A DNA stretch of 64,000 nt from Nelumbo lutea. Lineage: Eukaryota; Streptophyta; Magnoliopsida; Proteales; Nelumbonaceae. Each line of letters begins with the position of its first letter. Positions within the stretch are counted from its first letter, which is position 1. Location: the NCBI GenBank assembly GCA_022828595.1, contig JAKGHH010000003.1, positions 98,789,583 through 98,853,582 of the forward strand, in the 5' to 3' direction. The notes beneath the pieces are model-generated. The model was not told where the DNA came from, did no database searches, and worked only from the letters and a program-made list of their open reading frames with translations. The translations under genes were made by a program, and so were the position numbers. Below are positions 35,294 to 47,448 of the stretch, piece after piece.

Positions 35294-36243
35294 CTATTCA
35301 GCCTTATACACAATTTTGTAGGGGAATTTGTCAAGGAAAGCAGACCATCTGGCATGCAAATCACTTTTTAATTGTTTATGCCCACTGAGATACTTTAGGG
35401 CCTGGTGGTCAGTGTAAAGAACAAATTCTTTCGTAATTAAATAGTGTTCCCATGTTTTCAAGGCTCTCACCACAACATAGAACTCTTTGTCATAAGTGGA
35501 CCACTTTCTTCTGGATTCACATAACTTTTCACTGAAGAAAAGCAATGGGTCTCTTTTTTTGGGACAATACAACCCCTATGCCAACTCCACTGGCGTCACA
35601 TTCAACTTCAAATAATTTATCAAAATCTGTTAAAGCAAGGACAGGAGCAGTACATAACTTTTCTTTTATGAGAGCAAAACTTTGCTCTTGCTCTTCCCCC
35701 CATTGAAATTTTCCCTTTTCAAACATTCAGTGATGGGAGCTACAATACTGTTAAAATGTTTAATAAATCGCCTGTAGAAAGTTGCTAACCCATGGAAGCA
35801 TCTTACATCTGTGACATTTGATGGGGTCGGCCACTCCCTAATGGCTTTCACCTTTTCTTCATCTACCTTAATTCCATCCTTGCCCACAATGAATCTCAGA
35901 AATAACAAATTATCACTCGTAAAAGTGCATTTCTTCAAATTAGCATATAATTTATTCTCCGTTAATGCATTTAGGACCTCCCTAATATGTCCAATGTGCT
36001 CAGTGATAGATTTGCTGTAAATTAAAATATCATCAAAATATACCACAACAAATTTACCGGTAAGGGACGCAGTACCTGGTTCATCAGCCTCATGAATGTG
36101 TTGGGTGCATTGGTTAGTCCAAAGGGCATGACTAACCATTCGAACATGCCATCTCTAGTCTTGAAGGTTGTCTTCCACTCATCTCCGAGGCGGATTCTGA
36201 TATGATGGTAGCCACTCCTGAGATCAATTTTTGAGAAAACCAT
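35294..36243 (-). pseudogene. gypsy RT and RNase H
   Basis: One stop ('[15 protein letters not shown]') separates this from the previous frame. RT motifs follow: '[14 protein letters not shown]', '[20 protein letters not shown]', and after a frameshift near 36055 the catalytic '[11 protein letters not shown]'. RNase H carries '[18 protein letters not shown]', 'YDKEFYVVVRALKTWEHYL' and 'YTDHQALKYL' split over two more frames with shifts near 35710 and 35565. Catalytic Asp residues are intact although the frames are not. Confidence 0.9.
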
Positions 36244-36255
36244 AGCTCCATTAAG

Positions 36256-38424
36256 CTATTCTAGCATGCCGTCCAGCCTAGGAATGGGGAATTTGTAGCC
36301 AATAGTAATTTTATTAACGGCCCTGTTGTCGACACACATCCTCGAACTTCCATCATTCTTTGGTGTTAGCAATGCTGGTACTGCACAAGGACTCATACTG
36401 ACTTGAATGTGTCCTTTTTTCAACAATTCTTCTACATTTTCCTGTAAAATTTCATTCTCTTTAGGACTTATCCTGTAATGTGGGAGGTTAGGTAGACTAG
36501 CTCCAGGAACAAAAACAATATAATGTTGTATATCTCTCATGGGTGGGAGTTCATTTGGTAACTCCTCTGGAACTACATCATGGAACTCATCAAGTAGTCC
36601 CTGCACTTCCACTGGAATTTTATTCCCATCCAGGGTATCATTCATATCTTCTCCCTTTACTACCAACAAATGTACCTCGTGGATATCCTTATATTCTTTT
36701 ACAAATTCAGCATGATGATGAGTAATAGTAAGGAAATTTTTCTCATTTGTTTTTGGGACCTTTGGAACATTCTTTTTAGCCATGGGTAACAAAGTGTCTT
36801 GCATGTGTCTTGCATCTGTATCAAATTGCCAATGCCTACCTAACAAAATATGGCAAGCATCTATATCTACAATATCACAATATATTTCATCATTATACTT
36901 ACCAATAGAAAATGGTACCTTGCAGCGTTCCTCCACCTGTATGCCGCCTCCTTCCTTGATCCACTCAATTGTGTATGGGTTTGGATGTTTTTCAGGAAGT
37001 AGTTGTAATTTTTGTATTACATCCCTGCAAATGATATTTTCTTGACTGCCACTATCAATAATTAAATCAAATAATTTACCCTTAACAGTACATCTGGTAC
37101 GGAACAATCTGTGCCTTTGTGAGATATCTTTATTTCTTTGGGACAACATTAATTTTCTCACAACACATGTATATTCTTCATGTTCGTATGGACCTTCTTC
37201 ATTTTCCCCATTAGGTCCACAATATACTTCCTCCTCAACATCTTCCTCCTTCTCCGTCTCTATCATATTAACTGCCTTCCTTTTGGGACAGTCACTGGAT
37301 CTATGCCCAACCTCATTACATTTAAAGCATTTAAAATGAGCAGGTTTTGAATAGGGATTTCTAGGTTTAGGAGGGTTGGAAGAGTTACCTCGAGTATTTC
37401 CCCCCGTGATGGCCTTATCGACGTTAGCTGTACTTGTCGGGTGAGAATGTTGTACTATCGGGGCTGATTTGTTCCTGTCGATAGTTGTCGGTCTGTTGTC
37501 GCTCCCGCTGTACCGGCGATAATTATCACTATGAGCCATTTCTTGGAACATTAATTCAGCTTTCAAGGCTAGGTCCCTTGCTTCCTGCACACTAAGAACC
37601 ATTTGGACATCAATTTTATCTCTGATAGCCGGCCTCAAACTGCTCAGATAATGGGCTGTCTGCTGGTTATCACTTTCAGATAATTGATTTCTTTCAGCTA
37701 ATCTTAAAAATTTAGATGTATATTCATTAACACTCTGGGAACCCTGCGCACACCATTGATATGATTCAAACATATACTGTTTATAATCTGGGGGTAAAAA
37801 TCTACCTCTTATAAGCTATTTCATGCGCCTCCAGGTTCGAACAGGACCCCTTCCTTCCTTGATCCGAGTCTCCCTCATGCGTTCCCACCAAACAGATGCG
37901 CCTCCCTTTAACCAGAAAGCTACCAATTTTACCCTTCATTCTTCTGGTATCTCCATGTACTCGAAGAAATGATCGACTTCTGTGATCCAATCTAGAAGTC
38001 CCTCTATGCCAAGATCCCCACTAAAAGTAGGAATGTCTACTTTGAGTTTAAATTCATCATTATTCGGGTGAGGACTGAAATTACCTGGGTTGCGCCAATT
38101 CCTGCCATTTTTGCGGTTGTCGGGAATAACTGAAGCAGCACCGAACTCTAACTCGTCGTCACTGTCATCATCGAAAACTGGGTGCCGGGATGTAGTGTTG
38201 ACGGGTGGTCTGTCGTGGTCGTCTCCTTCGATTGGTTGTGGATTTTCCCGGTTCCGTGGAACAACCTCCCGTAACAAGGCTCGCAGTTGTTCATCCATCT
38301 CTGCTAACTGTTGTTCGATGTTATGTGTGGCCGTGCGCTACTCTTCAATTGCTCTCCAAACAGTTGGGAACCCCTGATCTCTGTCACGGGGTGGGTTGTG
38401 ACTGCTACCGTCTTGGTTGGCCAT
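36256..38424 (-). pseudogene. gypsy gag, protease and start of RT
   Basis: An ATG at 38424 starts 'MANQDGSSHNPPRDRD'. Three in-frame stops interrupt gag: after 'WRAIEE', after 'YMEIPEE' and after 'TWRRMK'. From 37773 the frame is open for 505 residues. It has the gag C-terminus, a CCHC knuckle ('CFKCNEVGHRSSDC') at about residue 150, a retropepsin site 'LIIDSGSQENII' at about residue 238, and the RT start ('FPIPRLDGMLE') where a stop ends it. The long open frame suggests a fairly recent element. Gag would form particles and the protease would mature the polyprotein. Confidence 0.9.
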
Positions 38425-38442
38425 CTGACTGGACGAACTCCC

Positions 38443-38456
38443 TGCTCTTATACCAC
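38443..38456 (-). other. primer-binding site of the gypsy element
   Basis: The minus strand reads GTGGTATAAGAGCA just inside the 5' LTR. This matches TGGTATCAGAGCC (initiator Met-tRNA type) with one internal mismatch and a changed last base. Confidence 0.7.
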
Positions 38457-38457
38457 C

Positions 38458-38988
38458 TGACGCAGCATGGAAGCACTGAACCGGGCTGGCTATGCAAGCA
38501 CAGGGTGAACACCAGTTTCTAGCGAAGCTAAACATAAATCTCTAGAGGAGAGAGAAAAGGTGGCAAAAAACTGAAGTGTCTATTAGCTTGGGAAATAACA
38601 ATACTTATAATACATCTAAAAATTGTAGAATAACTAGGAAAGAAAAATTGTGATAGATCTCTAATCTGCTAGGATCCAACTCTTCTTGATCTTGATCTTT
38701 GTCTTGATAGGATCGAACACTCTTGGGCTTGATCTCCACCGTCCGATCTCCGTGGACGCATGAGTTATCCTGTCTTCTTGGAATTGCCTTGGATCTTGAA
38801 CTTCCTTGAGTCTTAGATCTGGATGTATCTTGAATTCTTGAATTATCTTGGATTTTTGAATTCTTGAATTATTTATGGATATTGAATTCTTGAATTATGG
38901 GATAATCTTGAATTCTTGAATTATCCTTATCCTGCAAGCTCCCTAATCCTATGAACTGCCGCCCATATGGTGAGATGGGCCTCCATCA
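38458..38988 (-). repeat. 5' LTR of the gypsy element (531 bp)
   Basis: Matches 33411-33959 except for about 20 substitutions and loss of 18 bp in the 'cttgaatt' run. The inner end is followed by the primer-binding site. Confidence 0.95.
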
Positions 38989-38993
38989 CATGG

Positions 38994-39499
38994 CTCGATT
39001 GAACCTCATTTAAGAAGATGATGGAACTCCCCATAAACATCATCATCCTCCCTCTCAATTGTATTGGGTTCAAGATAACCATGGTTTGCAATTTTGATAT
39101 CTATAGATGTTTATCATGCAGAATGGGATGTTTTCAAGAATATTTTGCTAACTTCATTGAGATATTTCGATTACATAAAGAAATTAGGGGAAATTACTAA
39201 AAATATGGAATTCGTTGGTGAAACTTAATGGATTATTACCAGTATAATTTCAAACTTAAGACTCAAAAAACAATAGAAAACAACTATATATGTCAAACAA
39301 GTGAAGATCAATATACTAAAATAGGTATCTCTTCCGGTCTCCGTTTTAGTTTTTTTTGGAAATCTTCTCTTTTGTATATTTCACTTTATATTTTGATGTG
39401 TCTTTTTCATACTACATGTTTTTATTAGATTGAAATCCTCTTTCTAGTTGTTCATATTTTTGTTTTTCTTTTTTGAATTATAGTGACTTAGTAAATAAA
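38994..39499. other. gypsy right flank, no gene
   Basis: AT-rich DNA with short frames only. Confidence 0.4.
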
Positions 39500-39830
39500 T
39501 CACATTGAAAATAATAGGGCAGTCATCTTCTTATAGGAAAAAAAAGATTTCCAAAAATTTGACTTCTTTATCATCAACGAAAAAAGATTGCATTCATTCA
39601 AAGATGAAAGCATATACAACTAGTGGTTGTGGTTACAATCAAGGAAAACAAAGTGAGCATAGCCTCACCTCTCTCATCCCAAAACTAATTTTAACTTTTA
39701 CATTTGTGCCCAAAACAATTGATGCCTGTTAACCCCTTGCTTTGACAAACCATCAACCAAGCAATTGGCCAATCTTTCTACCCATTGAATTTCAAGTTCA
39801 TGTCCCTTGATGATATGCTAATTGTTTTTT
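39500..39830 (-). pseudogene. LINE 3' end (RNase H C-terminus)
   Basis: On the minus strand 39830-39730 encodes 'GHELEIQWVERLANCLVDGL', then 'SKQGVN' and a short tail. This matches the usual '...V.REaN..AD.LAk.G' end of the LINE RNase H domain. The downstream part to about 39500 is probably the LINE 3' UTR. Confidence 0.5.
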
Positions 39831-39839
39831 ACTATTTTA

Positions 39840-40250
39840 ATGAAATATTAGAAAGAATTGAAGATATTCTAAAATTTCAGATCTTATGTTTTTAATTCAT
39901 GAATGAAATTCAAAATATCGCTGATACATTAGCAATATATTAGAGAGATGAGGGAAAAGAAGATTCTTGGAATATTTCATATCACCCCAAGCACAATAGG
40001 GAGATTTCATAGGGATTGTGCAAAATCTAGTTGATATTCCAAACCATGAGCACATCCACCAACCTGCTGCTAACTGCATCCCCTTGTTACCACTCTCCTA
40101 AAAGTAGCTACAATAAATACATCACTCCCTATAAAGAAGAGACCACTTACAATTAAACTGCTTGCTTTTCTATTTTTGTTTGCAACCCTTTTCTATAATT
40201 ATTTGTGTCCTTTCTAATATATTTCATTGATAAAGATCCAATAAATAAAT
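39840..40250. other. no gene recognised
   Basis: AT-rich left flank of the copia element, with no long frame of interest. Confidence 0.4.
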
Positions 40251-40255
40251 ATAAT

Positions 40256-40533
40256 TGTTGGAATGTTAGTTTTATTTCTTATGTTTGTATTCTGCTGAGT
40301 TAGGGTCCATTTGGACTATTTAAAAAAGTGTTTTCTTTTATTCTTTATACTGCAATTTCAGTAGGGGCGTAAGGGTTCTTTCCCTTCTAATTATGGTCAC
40401 CCTATATATATTAATATAACTGGCGCCGCCAATCATGTTTGTTGACTCCAAATCTCTCTCTTCTCTTCTCTCTTATCTCCTCTCTTCCTCTTCTCTTCTC
40501 CTTCCTCTCTTCTCCTCTATTCGACTATTAATA
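40256..40533 (+). repeat. 5' LTR of the 40-47 kb copia (278 bp)
   Basis: It starts TGTTGGAATG and ends TTAATA next to the primer-binding site, so the termini are TG...TA. A 'ctatatatattaatata' promoter-like segment lies near 40402. A long CT-rich run (about 40450-40520) accounts for the length difference from the 3' LTR. Confidence 0.93.
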
Positions 40534-40547
40534 TGGTATCAGAGCGG
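40534..40547 (+). other. primer-binding site of the 40-47 kb copia
   Basis: TGGTATCAGAGCGG abuts the 5' LTR and matches the initiator Met-tRNA site. Confidence 0.9.
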
Positions 40548-41085
40548 TTTTGCTAGGCCTCTGAGAAAATCGATCAAGTTTCAACCCACTACCTTCTTCA
40601 ACTGAGATCAAAAGTATAGACCTATGATTGGTACAGATTTTTTTAGTATTTTTTTTTATCTTGGTCGTGTACTAAGAAGAAACCATATGAATCCAGACTG
40701 TTGAATGTCTTCTGAGAAGCTGTGAGGTTTGAAACTTTTTTTTATGAATCGTGTGATCCCATATCTGAGAATTCAGATATGTAGGTCGTGGATGACCTGA
40801 TTTTTTACTTCTGGTGGTGTAACTATATTGGTTTATGACCCCTCCTAGCAGTCGATGTGTTTGGGTGGTCTGGAAGATGGTGGAGTGTGACTGCTAGGTC
40901 AGTTCAGCTCTGAGATCACCCTAAAATCTTGCCATTTTTGGACAATCTAAGCTGGTTTGTGCTCAGGTTTTGTCCAGACTCTAGTGTGTGCATGTGGTAT
41001 TCATCCTTGGTGTGTTTCTAAGACTATTTTTTTGGTGATATGAGGGATCATAAGGTGTGTGTAAGGTCTAAAAGGTGTTTGAATA

Positions 41086-41990
41086 ATGTCCTCTGAGAAT
41101 TCTACAACTTTAAGACTTTCAGGAGGTCAAAATGGAATGAGTGGGGGGATGGATTTGAGTTTCACCATGGCTGTAATCCCCTTTGATGGACTAAATTATC
41201 TTGAATGGTCTAGGGGAATTAAACTTTATATTAATGCTAGAGGAAAAATTGGGTATATTAATGATAAAGTTAATGAACCAAAGACTGGTAGTGCTGAACA
41301 TGATAGATGAGACCAAGAAAATAGTATGGTGATGTCATGGCTCTTGGCTTCCATGCTGCCACAAGTAAGGAGGACTTTTATGTGGCCTGAAACAACTTGT
41401 GAAATATGAGAACAAGCAAAATCTACCTAGTCAGAATAGAGACACTATGCAAAGATATATTAATTACAAGCTGAATCCTCCACTTGCAAGCAAGGGGAGA
41501 GGAGTCTCTCGGTGTATTATTCAGATCTGACATCAATTTGGAAGGAACTAGATCATTATCAAAATGTGAACTAGAAGTGTGATGATGATGCAAAGGCCTA
41601 CAAATCACTTTCTCCCAACAACATGTGTTTGCTTTTCTTTTGGGGCTGAGTCCTACATATGAATCGATGAAATTACAAATCTTAGGAAGTAAGAATCTAC
41701 CTTCAGTTCAAGAAGTTTATGCCCTAATTTAGTCTAAAGGGAGTAGAAGAAGTGTGATGAATTGTACAGAAGGGGAACTGATTGCACTAGCTGTCCGAGG
41801 GGGTACAAGTTCAAATGTTGGAGTTCTTTTAAAAATGGTGATTCATAGAAGAAAGTGGATGACAAAGACAAACTTCGGTGCACTCATTGTCAAAAGCCCA
41901 GGCACAACAGAGACACATGTTGGGATTTTCATGGCAAGCCTAAATGGGCTCAGGAATTGAGTAAGAAGTCTGATCCAAGTCACAAGCCAA
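41086..41990 (+). pseudogene. copia gag pseudogene
   Basis: An ATG at 41086 begins 'MSSENSTTLRLSGG' and continues with 'MAVIPFDGLNYLEWSRGIKL', typical of copia gag ('...DGxNYxxWSxxxxxxL'). A stop ends this frame at 41310. The rest lies in other frames. A CCHC knuckle 'CTHCQKPRHNRDTC' lies at about 41880-41921. Confidence 0.85.
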
Positions 41991-42229
41991 CCTAGTAGAG
42001 TCAGAAGAAATATAACTCAACAAATGTGGCATCTCAAGAGACTAGTACCATGGTACCCCAGGAGTGACGCTTTGGTTCTAACCCCAAGGAAGAGATCATC
42101 AACTCCTTTCATGACCACTTAGAATTATATGGTAGGACACTCCACTAGATGAATCCTAGCCCTACTCCTTCTACATCCTTTGCGTCTACATTAGGTAACA
42201 CTACCACTGCTTTCCATGTGTCATCTCAT

Positions 42230-42650
42230 ACATTTGATTCCCCTTGGATAATTGACTCCAAAGCCTCAAATCACATGACTGGTAAGTCAAATTTATTTCA
42301 GGAATCTCCTCTCTGGGAGAGATAAGGTGAAACTGGCTGATGGGGCTTTTTCCACCATAGCCGACCAAGGAACAATCTCCCTTCCTCTTGGTCTTACCCT
42401 CTCTAATGTGTTGCATGCTCCTAAATTACCTATCAATTTACTTTCCATTAGCAGTATTACTCATTCCTTGAAATGTTCAGTGACCTTTCCTTCATGTGTG
42501 TTTTAGGATTTGACATTGAGGGAGACAATTGGTAGAGGAAGCATGGTGGATGAACTTTACGTGTTGGAGAATAAAGCTGGTCTTGTGGTTATAAAGTCCT
42601 TAAGTTCTTCTAGTGAGAGTCATGCCTACTTGTGGCATAATCTTCTTGCT
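42230..42650 (+). pseudogene. copia protease and pre-integrase segment
   Basis: The protease site reads 'WIIDSKASNHMTG'. The catalytic Asp is kept but the invariant Gly of DSG is Lys. The pre-integrase part ends '...SHAYLWHNLL', where the usual 'LWHxRLGH' word is cut by the solo LTR. The word resumes at 44443 with 'GHLSFESLKLMFPELF'. Confidence 0.85.
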
Positions 42651-44442
42651 TGAAGGGATGAGAGATCCATCCTATGGATGGCCGAACCCTACAGGAAGGT
42701 TGGGCGAAATTTCAAAAATTTCTCTCTCCCATATGGAAATTACATTCCCTATTTTAGAAAATTGCATTTTCAATGATCGTTCTTGAATCCAAAACTGGAC
42801 CAAATCTTGAACCAAAAGAGGAGGAGAGGGATATACCTGATATGAAGTAGCAGTAACTCCCAGTGAAGGTGTTCACGTCCAAGGAGAATACCAAAACCCG
42901 CTTCCACCGAAGATGATGTAGTGTGTAATGGAGCAGGATCAGCAGGATGGCTCTTCAGCAAGAACCAGGATCCTTCAGCAAGAATTGAACAGGGGTTGGG
43001 GAGCACGACTTCAAATTGTTTCTTCAACTAAGAAACAATATCAAGAACCTTTCTTGATCAATTCCTCAAGAGGAGATCTAACTGGGTAGGGATGACAAGA
43101 ATATGAGAGAATTCTGCAAGTTGCTGTGTTGTGTAACTGAGGAATTCGACTCCTTTATTTATAGCCTTCTCAGGATCAGCCTCCTAATCTAATTAGGAGA
43201 GAGTTCCTTAATCCAAATATGATATTTGGATCTGGATTCTTGAATGGATAAGACTTATCTTATCCTTCGGCTAATCCTAATTAGATTATAAATCCTATCT
43301 TGCGTCCTTTTAATTAACTAATTTAACCCCAATTCGAATTAGGCTTTAGGACCATTAATCTTATGTGCTCACTTAACCTCTTAACTTGCTGTCCAGTTGA
43401 CTCTCTTTGTATGGCGTGAGACCTAAACATTGATTTACACATCAACCACATGGGTTCAGCCCAACCCTTGTTACAAGGCTTGGCTGAATTCACTGTAGGA
43501 GACAATGAACCCCTGAGTCCATCACCATGGGCTCTTAATGGGCCTAACATTTACACTAAATTGTCCTTGGGTCCAGCCACCTTATGAAAACCCTAGGACT
43601 GTGGGTAAATGCAAGATTAGCCCATCAGGCATTACCCTCAATGGTCTTACACTTAACCTCCTAGCCTATAATGATCAAACACTGTCCGACAAGAGAGGAC
43701 CTCTCCCTCGGCTGCAAAGAACAATGTTGCACTCTCTACTCACATGGATCCCAGGAATTAAAACCTTTTGTAAACATTTTGAAACCATAATATATATAAG
43801 TATATCTCTATGTAAATATATTTTGCAAAAACAAATTTCAACGGTTGAAATCAACTGCCGGTAGTTTAGGTTTCCATCAGAGAGAGTGCATTACCCGATC
43901 ATTCACTTTGTCCGACAAAGGGGCTGATCCTGTCACTATGATCACCCACTCAGATGAATTCTCGGACTGTCCCAACATACCTTGGTTTTGACCCTCTCTA
44001 AGGATCTCACTGATTGGCATATCAAAGACAACCCAATCCGACACCTAGTGCAGTACCATAATCGAGTCTAGGGGTCAGGTGTAACATTCCAGTTTTGTCC
44101 ATCTGTTTCCAAGGTCTAGGGAAATACTGGAATCTGTTCCGGTTCAGGTTTCAAGAAAACCCACATTGCATGTACCTCAGGTCTCACATTGGCAGCTGAG
44201 ACAAGCCACCCCAACCAACTTGGTGACACATCAGTGTCAGCCTTGGTAGGATAAATCTCCCCAGATCTATCCAACGACTATGAAGATTCTAAACTTACAC
44301 GAGTCTTACAAGTGTCCAGTTTAAGGGTATTACACAGAAACACACCACGATGACATGAATCAATTATGTACTTTTATTCATTTACAAGAAATGTCAAAAG
44401 ATACATCAATCTGATTAGAGATAAGGGCATAATTGTCTAACA
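42651..44442 (-). repeat. solo LTR, copy C of the 1.8-2.0 kb family
   Basis: It starts TGAAGGGATG and ends TCTAACA (TG...CA), 1792 bp, flanked by TTGCT (42646-42650) and TTGGT (44443-44447), a 5-bp target duplication with one mutation. The host reading frame confirms the site: joining the flanks restores the copia word 'WHNLLGHLSF'. Collinear with copy B. The orientation is minus by comparison with B. No internal sequence is present, so recombination between two LTRs most likely removed it. Confidence 0.9.
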
Positions 44443-45224
44443 TTGGTCACCTTTCGTTTGAGTCTTTAAAACTTATGTTTCCTGAGTTGTTTAAGTCTTT
44501 GTCAATTAGTAAACTACAGTGTCATATATGTCAACTAAGCAAACATTGTAGAAATTTCTTTTCTTTAAGAAATAAATGATCTAAATTTCCTTTTCATATT
44601 GTCTATTCTGATGTTTGGAGCCCTATTTCTCTACCTACTGAGACTGGATATAAATATTTCATTACTTTGACTGATGACTACTCTAGATATACTTGGGTTT
44701 TTCCTATGAGATCTAGAGATGAAGTGCCAAAGATTGTGAAAGACTTTCAACGAATGGTTTTCACTCAATTTCAAATTGAAATTCACATTTTCCAGTTGGA
44801 CAATGCAAAAGAGTACTTCCATAGTGATCTCACGGAGTTCTTTGCTTTGTGTGGATCCCTTCATCGAAGCTCTTGTGCTAGGACACCTTAACAAAATGGT
44901 GTTGCTAAAAGAAAAAATCATCATCTATTTGAAGTAGATCGTGGTTTATTACTTCATATGAATGTTCCAAAATGTTTTTGGATTGATGTTTTTATGTGTG
45001 TTACATATATCATCAATCGTATGCCACCTTGGCTACTAGAGTATAAGACCCCACATAAATTTTGGTTTCCTACAACCTTGTTGTCCCCCATTTTAATGCA
45101 TGTCTTTGGGTGTCGTTGCTTCATTCATGGCTTGTTTCCTACTCATGGTAAACTCGACCCCCATGCCACTCCTTGTATTTTTCTTGGGTTATCCATTATC
45201 TTAAAAGGGTTACCGTTGCTATGA
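44443..45224 (+). pseudogene. copia integrase pseudogene
   Basis: The zinc-binding Cys pair is in 'QCHICQLSKH'. The core has 'IVYSDVWSPISLP' (first Asp), 'YFITLTDDYSRYTWVFPM', 'FQLDNAKEYFHSDL' (second Asp), then a stop and 'QNGVAKRKNHH'. Here the catalytic Glu of 'GVAERKN' is Lys. 'YIINRMPPWLLEYKTPHKFW' and 'CIFLGLS' follow. One stop near 44570 and another near 44890 interrupt it. Confidence 0.9.
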
Positions 45225-45252
45225 TCATTCTCCACGCAAGTACTATGTCTCC

Positions 45253-46440
45253 ATGGACATATCATTCTTTGAGAGTCAACATTTCTTCTTCATTTCTCCT
45301 CAGGGGGAGAGTAGAGTTGAGGAGAAACACACTCAGGTTCAACTACCTCCTCTTCTTGACCCTTCTCCATTTCATGTCTTTCGTTGCCACCATAAGAGCC
45401 AACAAAGTTCAAGAGCCATGGAACCTAAAATTATGCAACCAATATCATTGGACTCTCCAGAGGTAGATCCTCCTCATCATCCAAATACAATTGTTCCCAT
45501 TGATATGCCTGAACATCTTAACATTGATCCTCCTGTAGTTAATGATCTTGATGTTCCTATTGCTAAGAGAAAGGGTGCTAGATCTTATACTATTAATCAT
45601 CTTATCTCTCACTTTGTGTCCTATGATCATATTTCACCTTCATACCGTGCGTTCCTTTCCTCTATTGATAATGTCTATGTTCCTAAAAATGTGGCAGAAG
45701 TTTTATCCAAACCTGAATGGATAGATGCAATGAAGGAAGAAATTAATGCCTTATGCAAAAATGACACCTGGGAGTTAGTGGATCTTCCTGAAGGGAAAGA
45801 CCAGTGGGTTGAAAGTGGGTATTCATAGTAAAGTATACTGATGGTTCAGTAGAAAGGTACAAAGCTAGATTTGTGGTCAAAGGGTTTACACAAGTGTATG
45901 GAGTAGATTATGCAGAGACCTTTGCTCCAGTAGCCAAGATGAATTCGATAAGAATCCTTCTCTTACTCGCAACTAACATTGATTGGGAACTTCATCAGTT
46001 GGATATCAAGAATGCATTCTTGAATGGTGACCTAGAGGGGGAGGTCTACATGACTCAACCTCCATGTTTCTATGCCAATGGTAGTGAGAAGAAGGTGTGC
46101 AAGTTGAAAAAATCATTATATGGGTTGAAGCAATCACCTCAGGCCTGGTTTAGTAGGTTTCATTTAGTAGTACAGTAGATATGATTCAAACAGTGACAGT
46201 CAGATCATACTTTGTTTGTGAAGAAAGGTGAAGGGAAAATTGCAGCTTTATTTGTGTATGTTGATGACATAGTAATCACTAGAGACTGGAAGACTGAAAT
46301 ACAGAAGTTGAAGAAATTTCTAGCCACTCAATTTGAGGTGAAAGATCTAGGCCCCTTATGTTATTTCCTTGGAATTGAAGTTATCCGTTCAAAAAAGGGC
46401 ATCTTTATTTCCTAAAGGAAATATGTACTAGATCTATTAG
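45253..46440 (+). pseudogene. copia reverse transcriptase pseudogene
   Basis: The linker (45253-45690) leads to the RVT_2 start 'PEWIDAMKEEINALCKNDTW'. After a frameshift near 45815, 45873-46178 has 'MVKGFTQVYGVDYAETFAPV', 'HQLDIKNAFLNGDLEGEVYM' and 'CKLKKSLYGLKQSPQAWF'. A further frame (46212-46415) has the catalytic 'FVYVDDIVIT' and 'DLGPLCYFLGIEV'. Active-site residues are present, but at least two shifts or stops break the frame. Confidence 0.92.
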
Positions 46441-46559
46441 AGGATATAGGCAAATTGGGAGTGAAACCAATTGATTCACCCATTGAACCCAACCATCAGC
46501 TAGGAGACAATCAGGGGGAGTGTTTGAAAGATGTGAAGAAGTTCTATATTTTTCTATGA

Positions 46560-47130
46560 TTAGACCTGATATTGCCTACATAGTGGGTGTCCTTAGTCAG
46601 TTCATGCATAACCCTAAGACAACTCACTTTGAAGCTACAAAAAGAATCCTTAGATACCTCAAGAAGTACATAGGAGCTGGTTTGCTTTTCTAGAAACATG
46701 GGCATTTGAAAGTGGGGGTATATACAGATGCTAATTGGGTAGGGGCAATCAATGACAGAAAATCTACCAATGGGTATTGTACATTTGTGGGAGGAAACCT
46801 AGTCAATTGGAGAAGTAAGAAGTAAAGTGTGGTGGCTAGATCCAGTGCTGAGGAAGAATACAGAGCCATGTCTCATAGAGTTGCTGAAATTATGTGGATA
46901 AAAAACTTGTTAGGAGAGTTGGGTTTTGCAGTTGATAAACCTATGTTACTCTACTGTGACAACAAAGCTGTTATCAATATTGTTGCTAACCCAATCCTCC
47001 ATGATAAAACAAAACATATTTTAGTGGACAAGCATTTTATTAGAGAAAAACTTGTGAGTGGAGACGTGTGCACTCCTTATGTTAATTCAGAGGAATAACT
47101 TGCAGACAGACATCTTCACCAAGGGCGTTC
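46560..47130 (+). pseudogene. copia RNase H pseudogene
   Basis: Frames read 'RPDIAYIVGVLSQFMHNPKT', 'YTDANWVGAINDRKSTNGYC', a stop, then 'VVARSSAEEEYRAMSHRVAE', 'LLYCDNKAVINIVANPILHD' and 'KHILVDKHFIREKL'. The frame is lost near 47095, where the usual 'Q.ADIFTK' word appears shifted. The purine tract follows at 47191. Confidence 0.9.
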
Positions 47131-47202
47131 ATCATGTGCAGCATAATAATTTGTGTGACAAGTTGGGCATGATTGACATCCATGTCCCAACTTGAGGGGG
47201 AG

Positions 47203-47448
47203 TGTTGGAGTGTTAGTTTTATTTCTTATGTTTGTATTCTACGGAGTTAGGGTCCGTTTGGACTAGTTAAAACAGTTTTTTCTTTTGTTTTTATGCTATA
47301 ACTTAAGTAGGGGCATAATGGTCCTTTCCCTTCTAATTATGGTCGCCCTATATATATTAATATAAACCGGGGCTGCCAGTCATGTTTGTTGACTCCAAAT
47401 CTCTATCTTCTTTTCTCTCTTCTCTTCTCTTTTGTTCGGCTGTTAATA
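47203..47448 (+). repeat. 3' LTR of the 40-47 kb copia (246 bp)
   Basis: Begins TGTTGGAGTG right after the purine tract and ends TTAATA. Shares 'ttatttcttatgtttgtattct' type blocks and the 'gttgactccaaatctct' block with the 5' LTR. The CT-rich tail is shorter. Confidence 0.93.

Larger units (their letters stand above)
33406..38993 (-). mobile_element. complete but inactive Ty3/gypsy retrotransposon
   Basis: LTRs at 33411-33959 and 38458-38988 are flanked by the 5-bp duplication CATGG (33406-33410 and 38989-38993). On the minus strand the order is 5' LTR, primer-binding site, gag, protease, RT, RNase H, integrase, polypurine tract (GTGGGGGAGAA at 33960-33970) and 3' LTR. This Ty3/gypsy order (integrase last) is diagnostic. 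I count about 20 substitutions between LTRs (about 3.8%) and one 18-bp deletion. Stops and frameshifts interrupt gag and pol. No chromodomain was recognised after the integrase. Confidence 0.95.
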
